Shown here: positions 15,835-21,758 of the stretch, piece after piece
How the letters are laid out: each line of letters starts with the position of its first letter
How positions within the stretch are numbered: position 1 is the stretch's first letter
Source: a virus
Direction: 5' to 3' (one strand)
Length of the DNA: 33,443 nt
IMG/VR virus record: IMGVR_UViG_3300028548_003072
Span: 1 to 33,443 of that record
The notes under the pieces: generated by a model
Told to the model about the DNA's origin: nothing
Databases searched by the model: none
What the model saw: the letters and a program-made list of their open reading frames with translations, nothing else
Program-made: the position numbers and the translations under genes

Positions 15835-16349
15835 TAGTTTAAACTTTCGTCTTTAAGTAGAATTATTGGATTTAAAATTTTTAAAGGTACTGCCCAAACT
15901 TTTGGTCTGGCAAGATTGAAGTCTGTTAAATAATCATCCTTACCTATTACAGCAGAGCTATTAATGAATCCTTTGATAGTAAATTTTGGTGCTTCACTTA
16001 ATACAAATACATAAATCTCATTTGGTTTAACTCCTCCTGGTCTTATGATTAATGAGTTGTTATTATTTTTTTTAGGAGTCTGGGATCTAACTTGGATATT
16101 GTAATTTTTGTATTTAACATCTGGAGCTGATCCAACATTGGTATGAAATTCAAATGGTACTTTTAGATAAAGACACAATGCAATTTCTGACATTGCACCA
16201 CTAATACTTTTAGCAATTTTATCTTCTAAAGTACCTTTGTAACCATGCCACCATTCTTGCTTTTGTTTCATGCTTTCAGTAACTCTAAGCAAACCAGTCT
16301 GGGCGGCAGTTGTTATCTCATATAAATCTAGTTCTATTTCTGGACTCAT
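15834..16349 (-). CDS. PD-(D/E)XK nuclease-like protein, 171 aa
   Basis: This 171-aa protein has GAMSEIALCLYL (Glu 55), then APDV (Asp 77) and NIQVRSQ (Gln 86, Arg 88). This layout is like a divergent PD-(D/E)XK core with QxR in place of ExK. Similar proteins in other phages have the form DVGxYEVRTT and end in a beta-rich domain like FVLVTGxxPxFxVxGWI, here FVLSEAPKFTIKGFI. It lies upstream of the zinc ribbon and two methyltransferases and may act on the same DNA, or may be an inactive relative. Confidence in the fold is moderate and in activity low. Confidence 0.6.
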   Translation of the reverse strand: MSPEIELDLYEITTAAQTGLLRVTESMKQKQEWWHGYKGTLEDKIAKSISGAMSEIALCLYLKVPFEFHTNVGSAPDVKYKNYNIQVRSQTPKKNNNNSLIIRPGGVKPNEIYVFVLSEAPKFTIKGFINSSAVIGKDDYLTDFNLARPKVWAVPLKILNPIILLKDESLN

Positions 16350-16567
16350 TTAACCCACTCACCTTTTTTGTCTTTACACCAATGAGCTGAGATTATTTTT
16401 CCCTTATAAAAATTGCCAAAATCCTTATCTGATTTGTCTATGGTTTTTTCATAAGCCTGACTGCAAGTAATTTTCTTAACTGTTTGTGTGATAGGAATTT
16501 TAATAAGTTGGTAGCCTGGATTAATGTCAGATGTTCCAAATGCTAATATCAAAAAAAATATGCTCAT
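16346..16567 (-). CDS. Secreted small protein, 73 aa
   Basis: This 73-aa protein has a short hydrophobic N-terminus (MSIFFLILAFGTSD) that looks like a signal peptide. The remaining ~55 residues have two Cys (TCSQAYEKTI and AHWCKDKKGEW), which may form a disulfide outside the cytoplasm. Its ATG overlaps the upstream gene's TGA (ATGA). An exported product in an early-type operon might act at the envelope, for example in superinfection exclusion. No family is recognised. Confidence 0.6.
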   Translation of the reverse strand: MSIFFLILAFGTSDINPGYQLIKIPITQTVKKITCSQAYEKTIDKSDKDFGNFYKGKIISAHWCKDKKGEWVK

Positions 16568-16746
16568 ATAGTAGGTGATTCGTTTTTGGCACTAAATATG
16601 GTGCGACATTTACAGTAAAAAAGGTTGCATAATTCTAACTGGACTGTTTTAATTAATAATGATTTTTGTTTATAAGAAACTATTAGAGAAACTATTTCCC
16701 TTAGATTAGGTACTAAAACCCTTATTTTATCTATGTTTTCTCTCAT
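16564..16746 (-). CDS. First gene of leftward early operon, 60 aa
   Basis: This 60-aa protein begins MRENIDKIRVLVPNLREIV and has CNLFYCKCR near residue 40. It is the first frame after the divergent control region (16772-16857), about 70 bases from the likely leftward promoter. It is coupled to the next gene by ATGA overlap, which supports it despite its small size. No family is recognised. Confidence 0.5.
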   Translation of the reverse strand: MRENIDKIRVLVPNLREIVSLIVSYKQKSLLIKTVQLELCNLFYCKCRTIFSAKNESPTI

Positions 16747-16771
16747 ATAGTCCAGAGATCCACCAATTAAT

Positions 16772-16857
16772 TTTACAAATGAATCGCTAACACAATTAAT
16801 AACCAGAGATAATTATGTTGCAACCACAATCAAGTCAACATAAGGTCAAGTTATGTT
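16772..16857. promoter_or_regulatory. Divergent promoter and operator region
   Basis: Rightward: TTTACA (16772-16777), 17 bases, ATTAAT (16795-16800). Leftward: TTGACT (minus strand, 16838-16833), then 17 bases to TAATTA or 15 to CATAAT. Three copies of a half-site lie over and after these: TTATGTTG (16813-16820), CAACATAA (16836-16843, inverted) and TTATGTT (16851-16857). They form two nested inverted repeats, a typical repressor operator layout between divergent operons. Confidence 0.5.
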
Positions 16858-17575
16858 AAATAAAAAAACAACTAATCATTTCGATCTGCTATACAAGACT
16901 CAAAATAATATGACTGATAGCACAAATGGTTTTAGAAAAGAGGGTTTAGAGTTTCTTAAAAAAAGATACAAAAAAACTACTGACGATTTTATTAGAGCTA
17001 CCTACCCCAAAAAAGATCAAGCTAACATGAGAGTTAAAATCTCAAGATTGATTAATAGAGATCCTAATGCTCCAGGTTATTTTGATTCTCAAGAACTAGC
17101 TGTTGATCTGTCAAAATTTTTTAATGAATTTAGAACTAATGGCGATCAGTTTATTTCAGCTAATTATTTTTTAGGTATGGCAGCTTATATAGATGTAATT
17201 GGTCAAGCATTTGATGATGGTAGAGTTGCTTTGTTTTCAAAAAAAGATATTAAAAAATGTGCAGTACCAGTTAGATATACTGGCTGTCAGGGTATCATAA
17301 CTAAAACTCCAAGCTCTAATGGTTTGATTAGAGTCTTTAAACCTAAAAATAATATTTACATAAATGCTGACTCTAGGTATGGAATCTGCCAGGACAAGAA
17401 ATCAAAAGTAATTCATATTGGTTATCTACAACCAAATAGTAATGGTCGTTATGATGTTCAAGATAGATCATGGTCAACTGGTAAAGTTAATCTTCCAAAC
17501 ATCGCAACTGATATTACTCCATCTTGGACTTCAAGAATCGAAACAGAACTCTACCCATCATACTGGGATTATTAA
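16853..17575 (+). CDS. Putative phage repressor/regulator, 240 aa
   Basis: This rightward protein is divergent from the early leftward operon and adjoins the operator. An AAGG lies seven bases before the ATG at 16853; a second ATG at 16910 is possible. Residues ~45-90 (MRVKISRLINRD, then FDSQELAVDLSKFFNEF) resemble the later half of an XRE-like helix-turn-helix. The C-terminal ~110 residues are beta-rich (VPVRYTGCQGII, IYINADSRYGIC, HIGYLQPN) and recall the LexA/CI fold, but no Ser/Lys protease motif is visible. A lysogeny repressor is plausible from place and shape. This is inference. Confidence 0.5.
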   Translation: MLNKKTTNHFDLLYKTQNNMTDSTNGFRKEGLEFLKKRYKKTTDDFIRATYPKKDQANMRVKISRLINRDPNAPGYFDSQELAVDLSKFFNEFRTNGDQFISANYFLGMAAYIDVIGQAFDDGRVALFSKKDIKKCAVPVRYTGCQGIITKTPSSNGLIRVFKPKNNIYINADSRYGICQDKKSKVIHIGYLQPNSNGRYDVQDRSWSTGKVNLPNIATDITPSWTSRIETELYPSYWDY

Positions 17576-17580
17576 TCCAT

Positions 17581-17635
17581 TTATCATTGAGTGATAATTA
17601 AGTTGCTTTGAGCATTACATAGTATATCTACTATG
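17581..17635 (+). promoter_or_regulatory. Two palindromes before the exonuclease gene
   Basis: TTATCA-5-TGATAA (17581-17597) and CATAGTA-4-TACTATG (17618-17635) lie in the 61-base gap. The second ends one base before the ATG of the nuclease gene, where no Shine-Dalgarno is seen. It could block initiation as a hairpin or be an operator. Confidence 0.4.
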
Positions 17636-17636
17636 A

Positions 17637-18515
17637 ATGGAGAAACGAATCAGAAAAATTGGTGATTGCTACACTAAGTTTGGATTGAAGCACACTTCAA
17701 AATCTCAGAACACAATACCTGACGACATACGATTTAGAAATTACATCGTAATGACTCCAAAAGAAAAAAGAGATATGCCTAAGAACTGTTCATTTGAGGG
17801 TGGAACTTTAGAGCATGAGTTGGTGCAAATACACTACACAGAAAATAAAACTTTAGAGGAAGCTCTTAACTTTGACTCTGTCCAGGACAGGATTAATAAT
17901 TATTCTCCAGTAGATGAAAAAGATAAAATAAAATTTGAGCATATTGTTGAACGATTAATACCAGTTGCACAAAATCATTTAGACAATGTTGGTGAGCTGC
18001 CTAAACAAAAATGGAAAGCTGAGTTAGAGTACACTCATTGGGATGATAGAATACAAACTTACTTCTTATCTTATGTGGATCTAATAGGTGAAACACACTT
18101 TGGAGATATTAAAAATGTTTTTGGTACTCTAGTTAAAACAAAAGCTGGTTACTCTTACACTAAAAAGAAATGCCCTCTAGTTCCATTTCACTCTGACTGC
18201 TTACAAATTTCACTCTACCAAAAGCTATTACCAAAATTAAAACCATTTTTAACTTATGCAAGTGACAGCGATAAAAGAATATTTACTCCAGAAAATTGTA
18301 CTGAACTAAGACCAGAGAGCCTGGAACATTATTATGATGAGTTGGTTCTTTACCAAAGATGTTGGGAAAAGAAATTAGAATTAGCTGATGGCAATATAGA
18401 AACTTTAGCACTTTTATCAAAGCCTGATTTTAGTGAGCTTAGAAAAAATAGTTTCTGGTGGAAAGGTACTGACCCAGCAGTAATAAAAAGATTTAAGGGT
18501 TACTATGGATTTTAA
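17637..18515 (+). CDS. RecB/Cas4-like PD-(D/E)XK exonuclease
   Basis: This 292-aa nuclease of the RecB/Cas4-like group has GTLEHELVQ (residues 56-64, His 60), YVDLIGE (Asp 148), GDIKN (Asp 157, Lys 159) and QISLYQK (Gln 190, Tyr 194). These are the four motifs of this exonuclease family. It would resect double-strand ends to give single strands for the ERF protein encoded two genes downstream, replacing lambda Exo. It overlaps the coiled-coil gene downstream by 11 bases. The start has no clear ribosome site. Confidence 0.87.
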   Translation: MEKRIRKIGDCYTKFGLKHTSKSQNTIPDDIRFRNYIVMTPKEKRDMPKNCSFEGGTLEHELVQIHYTENKTLEEALNFDSVQDRINNYSPVDEKDKIKFEHIVERLIPVAQNHLDNVGELPKQKWKAELEYTHWDDRIQTYFLSYVDLIGETHFGDIKNVFGTLVKTKAGYSYTKKKCPLVPFHSDCLQISLYQKLLPKLKPFLTYASDSDKRIFTPENCTELRPESLEHYYDELVLYQRCWEKKLELADGNIETLALLSKPDFSELRKNSFWWKGTDPAVIKRFKGYYGF

Positions 18516-18765
18516 AGGCTTAGTAGATCACTACCAGACTTTACCTAAATCTGAGCTAATTGAAAAATTAGTTTTTAAAAATGCAAGACTCTTAACTCAG
18601 GACAATGTGATTGAGAAACTTGAAGATGAAGTAAAAAGAATTGAGGAAGTAGATCAAGGTCATCAACAATTAAATGGTGAATTGGTTGAAGAAAATAATC
18701 AATTAAAAAAACAAAAAGAAATTTTACAAAAAGCAATTAGAAAACAAGGAGAGAACGATGAGTAA
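18505..18765 (+). CDS. Coiled-coil protein, 86 aa
   Basis: This 86-aa protein is almost wholly helical. Residues ~30-80 are a coiled coil rich in Glu, Lys, Gln and Leu (IEKLEDEVKRIEEVDQGHQ, VEENNQLKKQKEILQ). It overlaps both the exonuclease and ERF genes, so it is probably a cofactor of this recombination pair, but no known family is recognised. Confidence 0.72.
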   Translation: MDFKGLVDHYQTLPKSELIEKLVFKNARLLTQDNVIEKLEDEVKRIEEVDQGHQQLNGELVEENNQLKKQKEILQKAIRKQGENDE

Positions 18766-19423
18766 TATTTATGAGAAATTAAGTAAGGCAAGTCAAGAAG
18801 CAGACAAAGTTATTAAAGCACCTAAAAAAACAGGATTACATTTCAATCCCTTACTCCATGATGCAGTCCAAAAAGTTGCGATGGATGCTTTGAACAAACA
18901 TGGTTTATATCCAGTATGTAATTATGAACCTACTGTTACTGACAAGTATGTTTTTATTAAATGTGAAATGACTATCCATGACACCACTTCAAAAGAATTT
19001 GTTTTAATACAAGGCTGTTCAGCATTTGGAGCAACTGACCGATATGGAACTGGTAATGCTATGTCTTACTCCAGAAAATATGCTTTCTTAAATGCACTTA
19101 ATTTAGAAACTGGTTTGGATAATGAGGATGGTCATAAAGCTAAACCTTTTAAAGCACCTACTGTTAGTGCAGCTAAACCTATACCTAAAGTTGATACAAC
19201 AAAATTAGCTAACGATTGGATTGCAAAATTAAAAGATGTTGCAAAACTTTCAGCATCACCAAACAAATTTGAAAATAATATTCAGATACAGATGAAAGAA
19301 TTTGAGTCTGAATTAAAACAAATCAGCTTTGATCCAGTTGAGGATCTAAGAGTTGAAACAGAATACACAAAACTAAAATCACAAATACAAAACAAACAAG
19401 GAAATAACAATGGCAGAGTTTAA
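18758..19423 (+). CDS. ERF-family single-strand annealing protein
   Basis: This 221-aa protein carries the ERF signature GTGNAMSYSRKYAFLNALNL, continuing ETGLDNEDG, at residues ~97-125. It is preceded by the beta-rich core typical of the P22 Erf group. It coats single-stranded DNA and anneals complementary strands, acting in phage recombination and genome circularisation. The C-terminal ~90 residues are a linker and helical tail. It overlaps the coiled-coil gene (8 bases) and the SSB-tailed gene (14 bases). Its partner is the RecB/Cas4-like nuclease upstream. Confidence 0.92.
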   Translation: MSNIYEKLSKASQEADKVIKAPKKTGLHFNPLLHDAVQKVAMDALNKHGLYPVCNYEPTVTDKYVFIKCEMTIHDTTSKEFVLIQGCSAFGATDRYGTGNAMSYSRKYAFLNALNLETGLDNEDGHKAKPFKAPTVSAAKPIPKVDTTKLANDWIAKLKDVAKLSASPNKFENNIQIQMKEFESELKQISFDPVEDLRVETEYTKLKSQIQNKQGNNNGRV

Positions 19424-19637
19424 TAATAAAATTAGTCTATGGAAAAGAAAACCTAAAGAAACGGATGTGGCTGGTAAAGCCTATCCTCATTATTCTGGAA
19501 ATCTTGTCTGTGATGGAGTTACCAAAGATATAGCTATTTGGATTCAAACAGAGAAAACTAAACCAGGTAGTCCAGATTTATCAGGAACTATATCTGAGCC
19601 TTATAAAAAACCATCAAGTGAGGAGCAACCATTTTAA
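19410..19637 (+). CDS. Small protein with SSB-like acidic tip, 75 aa
   Basis: This 75-aa protein begins MAEFNNKISLWKRKPKETD and has a small beta-rich body (LVCDGVTKDIAIWIQTEK). It ends SSEEQPF, like the acidic C-terminal peptide (DDDIPF-type) of bacterial SSB that recruits repair proteins. It follows ERF directly. It may be a minimal single-strand-binding or SSB-mimic protein. The body is also like small DUF736-type proteins. The function is inferred. Confidence 0.62.
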   Translation: MAEFNNKISLWKRKPKETDVAGKAYPHYSGNLVCDGVTKDIAIWIQTEKTKPGSPDLSGTISEPYKKPSSEEQPF

Positions 19638-19948
19638 TGGCTGAAAGCGAAAACCCAAATCACTATAAAAAAAGTATTCAGACTTACGATGCAATAGTAA
19701 GCCAACTATCCAGTTTAGAGGTAGTTGGTTTCTTGCGTTCACAAATTTTGAAATACACAATGAGGTTTGGTGCGAAACATGGCAGTACAGCAGAAGCTTG
19801 TTTGATGGATGTAAAAAAAGCTAATTGGTATTCAGCAAAACTAGAACTTCAATTGCAAGGATTAGGTAGTCCAAAACAAAAAGCACCTGACTATGTAACT
19901 AAACCTAACATCACTAATTTATTTGATAAGGATAAAGATGGAAGATAA
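19637..19948 (+). CDS. DUF3310 family protein
   Basis: This 103-aa protein has NPNHYKKSIQTYDAI near its start, then GFLRSQILKYTMRFGAKHG and DVKKANWYSAKLELQLQ. These are the standard features of DUF3310, a small helical family common in phage replication modules (nucleotide-kinase-linked in some phages). Its biochemical role is not known. It shares its first base with the stop of the gene upstream and overlaps the next gene by 11 bases. Confidence 0.85.
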   Translation: MAESENPNHYKKSIQTYDAIVSQLSSLEVVGFLRSQILKYTMRFGAKHGSTAEACLMDVKKANWYSAKLELQLQGLGSPKQKAPDYVTKPNITNLFDKDKDGR

Positions 19949-20237
19949 TAAAGAAAACGATCATATATATTTAAGCAAGATCAAATACGATTGCTTAGAT
20001 TTTATATCAACATTTATTAAACAATATAAATTCAGCCCAACTTATAAAGAGATAGCAGAAAAATTTGGATTCAGCAGAGCTAGAGCTGGTGCAATATGTG
20101 CCGAACTTTTTAAGTTAGGTTTAATCTCAAAAGGTTTAGCAGCTCATCGTAAAATTAGATTATCTAAAAAACAAATTAGTCAGATACCCAATCTTAGTTT
20201 TAACAGAGAGTATTCAACAATGGAGTTTAGAAGATGA
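19938..20237 (+). CDS. LexA-type winged-helix protein, 99 aa
   Basis: This 99-aa protein has a LexA N-terminal-like winged helix at residues ~10-65: CLDFISTFIKQYKFSPTYKE, IAEKFGFSRARAGAICAEL and FKLGLISKGLAAHRKIRL. No LexA protease half is present, so it is a stand-alone DNA-binding protein. The ATG at 19938 is preferred to the TTG at 19923. It overlaps DUF3310 and the next gene. It could bind LexA-like boxes or the phage operators. Confidence 0.78.
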   Translation: MEDNKENDHIYLSKIKYDCLDFISTFIKQYKFSPTYKEIAEKFGFSRARAGAICAELFKLGLISKGLAAHRKIRLSKKQISQIPNLSFNREYSTMEFRR

Positions 20238-20419
20238 GCAAGGTTACTAAAGAAAGTTTTTTTGAAGCAAGTTTTCAAACTAAAGAAGAATTTGATAATG
20301 CAGAGATAGCTGCAAAATCGGATGTCAGCGATAATGCTGAGCTTAAAGTCACAGAAATTAAATTAGAAAAATCTGTGATTAAACTTAACAATAGGACAGA
20401 CCAGGATGGCAAGGAGTAA
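20234..20419 (+). CDS. Acidic small protein, 61 aa
   Basis: This 61-aa acidic protein begins MSKVTKESFFEASFQTKEE. Its ATG overlaps the stop of the gene upstream and its stop overlaps the next gene by 14 bases, so it belongs to the operon. No family is recognised. Confidence 0.55.
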   Translation: MSKVTKESFFEASFQTKEEFDNAEIAAKSDVSDNAELKVTEIKLEKSVIKLNNRTDQDGKE

Positions 20420-20600
20420 TAGTTTGCTAAGGAGATATGAGAAGCTTAAAAGGTATCATGCAGAGATTATGTTACCAGCTAAGGTAGGCACTAGACAATG
20501 TGTGCATAGCTTAAAAGCTTTTAAAAAATATATCAAAACTTACAGACAAATTGTTGGTGTAGAAAATGGCGATGCCACTTTCAAGTACACTCAGCTTTAA
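20406..20600 (+). CDS. Basic small protein, 64 aa
   Basis: This 64-aa, strongly basic and helical protein begins MARSNSLLRRYEKLKRYHAE and has a Cys at residue 32 region (RQCVHSLKAF). Its start lies 14 bases inside the preceding gene, with AGGAC upstream. Possibly nucleic-acid-binding by charge. No family is recognised. Confidence 0.55.
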   Translation: MARSNSLLRRYEKLKRYHAEIMLPAKVGTRQCVHSLKAFKKYIKTYRQIVGVENGDATFKYTQL

Positions 20601-20667
20601 TTACTAACTAACTTAAAAGTTGTAAAATACTCTAGGCTATTAGTCTGCCCAAAATAAGGAGAGAGAA

Positions 20668-21108
20668 ATGACAAGACCATATAAATCAGCGATCAAAAGT
20701 GAGCTTCAAAAAGAAATAGATATTGAGATTGGTAAAAGATTAAGACAAGCAAGAGCTTCCAGAAAAATACAAAAATTATTATATGATAAAGCTGGAAATA
20801 TTATAGATACAGTTCAGGTTAATAAACCATGTACTCAAATGCAATTAGCCAAAGTATTAGATTGCAGCTTCCAACAGATTCAAAAATTTGAACATGGGAA
20901 GAATACTCTTTCCCTTTATAAAACATTTCAAGTGTGTTGTTTTTTTGAAATGGAGATTGAGCAATTTACCAACATTTATCAATTAAGATTATATCCATCT
21001 ATTAAACAAATCTTTTTTAAAGATGTTGAAACAAAATTAGTTGGTCAATATGAGCCACCAATTAATAGTTCTAAAGATAGAGATTGCTCCCTATCATCTG
21101 AGCTTTAA
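20668..21108 (+). CDS. XRE-type regulator with insertion in its HTH
   Basis: This 146-aa protein has a Cro/CI-like helix-turn-helix: EIGKRLRQARASR (~23-35), then after an insertion of about 20 residues (YDKAGNIIDTVQVNKPC), TQMQLAKVLDCSFQQIQKFE (~56-75) and HGKNTLSLYKTFQVC. The normal spacing lacks the insert. The strong AGGAGAGAGAA before the ATG gives efficient translation. It is the last gene before the rightward operon's terminator. It may be the Cro-like partner of the repressor candidate at 16853, or an integrase-operon regulator. Confidence 0.82.
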   Translation: MTRPYKSAIKSELQKEIDIEIGKRLRQARASRKIQKLLYDKAGNIIDTVQVNKPCTQMQLAKVLDCSFQQIQKFEHGKNTLSLYKTFQVCCFFEMEIEQFTNIYQLRLYPSIKQIFFKDVETKLVGQYEPPINSSKDRDCSLSSEL

Positions 21109-21187
21109 TAAGTGCTTATTACATCATTATTTTTTAATGGTGTAAGTGGTTGTGGGTGCTTTGTAACCATCCACTTTTGTGTATAAG
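21109..21187 (+). other. Untranslated 3' end with small inverted repeats
   Basis: Between the XRE gene and the terminator lie AATAAG-TG-CTTATT (21112-21125) and an AAGTGG...CCACTT repeat (~21144-21176). They are part of the 3' untranslated region of the rightward operon. No gene is seen. Confidence 0.35.
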
Positions 21188-21225
21188 GGAAGTAGGTTTT
21201 TTAGTCATCTCCTACTTCCTTTTTT
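21188..21225 (+). terminator. Rho-independent terminator of the rightward operon
   Basis: A perfect 9-bp stem GGAAGTAGG (21188-21196)/CCTACTTCC (21211-21219) with a 14-base loop is followed by six T (21220-21225). It stops rightward transcription from the recombination/regulatory operon, just before the 56-aa gene at 21230. Confidence 0.85.
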
Positions 21226-21229
21226 AAAA

Positions 21230-21400
21230 ATGTTTTTTATTATATTTAAACCCAAAGATATATTTAGAAGTTATAGCAATCAGATTTTTGCAACAGAAGC
21301 AGAAGCTCTGGATTGGGGCAAGAGATCATTTAAAAGAAAAGATATTTGGGAGGTAGTTCCCTACAACTCAGAGAACTACGAAAAGTATTGGTATAAATAA
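21230..21400 (+). CDS. Small conserved-type protein, 56 aa
   Basis: This 56-aa protein begins MFFIIFKPKDIFRSYSNQIF and continues ATEAEALDWGKRSFKRKDIWE and VVPYNSENYEKYWYK. The TEAEALDWG...KYWY pattern is of a type seen in small phage proteins. Its start lies five bases after the T-run of the terminator, so it would be expressed only by read-through or a weak promoter inside the hairpin. The upstream in-frame start at 21179 would put the terminator in the gene and is rejected. Confidence 0.5.
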   Translation: MFFIIFKPKDIFRSYSNQIFATEAEALDWGKRSFKRKDIWEVVPYNSENYEKYWYK

Positions 21401-21413
21401 TTAATTTTGATAA

Positions 21414-21746
21414 TTATATTTTATATTTTAAAACTCTACCAGGTTCATACTTATGTAAAGATTTTATTATTAATTTAAGCAACAAAGAATTTTTCCTTGT
21501 AAGACCATCTTTAAAACCATCAACTAAGGTTATTATGTGTTTTCCATTTTGATAAATACAATATTCATATTGAAATATATTATTTAAAGAATCTACATAA
21601 GATAGTTTTGGTAATTTTTTTTTACTTTTAATTATCTGTTGAATCTCTTGAGAAAAATAACTTTTTCTTTTTTTTAATTTTATATCAATATCAGAATCAT
21701 AATGATAATTAATTGATTTCATTAGTTGATTAAGTGTTAGATCCAT
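21414..21746 (-). CDS. Integrase-operon protein, 110 aa
   Basis: This 110-aa protein begins MDLTLNQLMKSINYHYDSD and is rich in Lys, Tyr and Ile (IDIKLKKRKSYFSQEIQQ). It follows the integrase by 12 bases with AGGAGAGAGAT before its ATG, the same strong ribosome-site type as the other genes of this operon. It converges with the rightward 56-aa gene. No family is recognised. A role in lysogeny or excision is possible from location only. Confidence 0.62.
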   Translation of the reverse strand: MDLTLNQLMKSINYHYDSDIDIKLKKRKSYFSQEIQQIIKSKKKLPKLSYVDSLNNIFQYEYCIYQNGKHIITLVDGFKDGLTRKNSLLLKLIIKSLHKYEPGRVLKYKI

Positions 21747-21758
21747 ATCTCTCTCCTA

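Noticed and set aside
21179-21229. Extended start of the 56-aa gene
   Set aside because: The added codons would translate the terminator hairpin and T-run.
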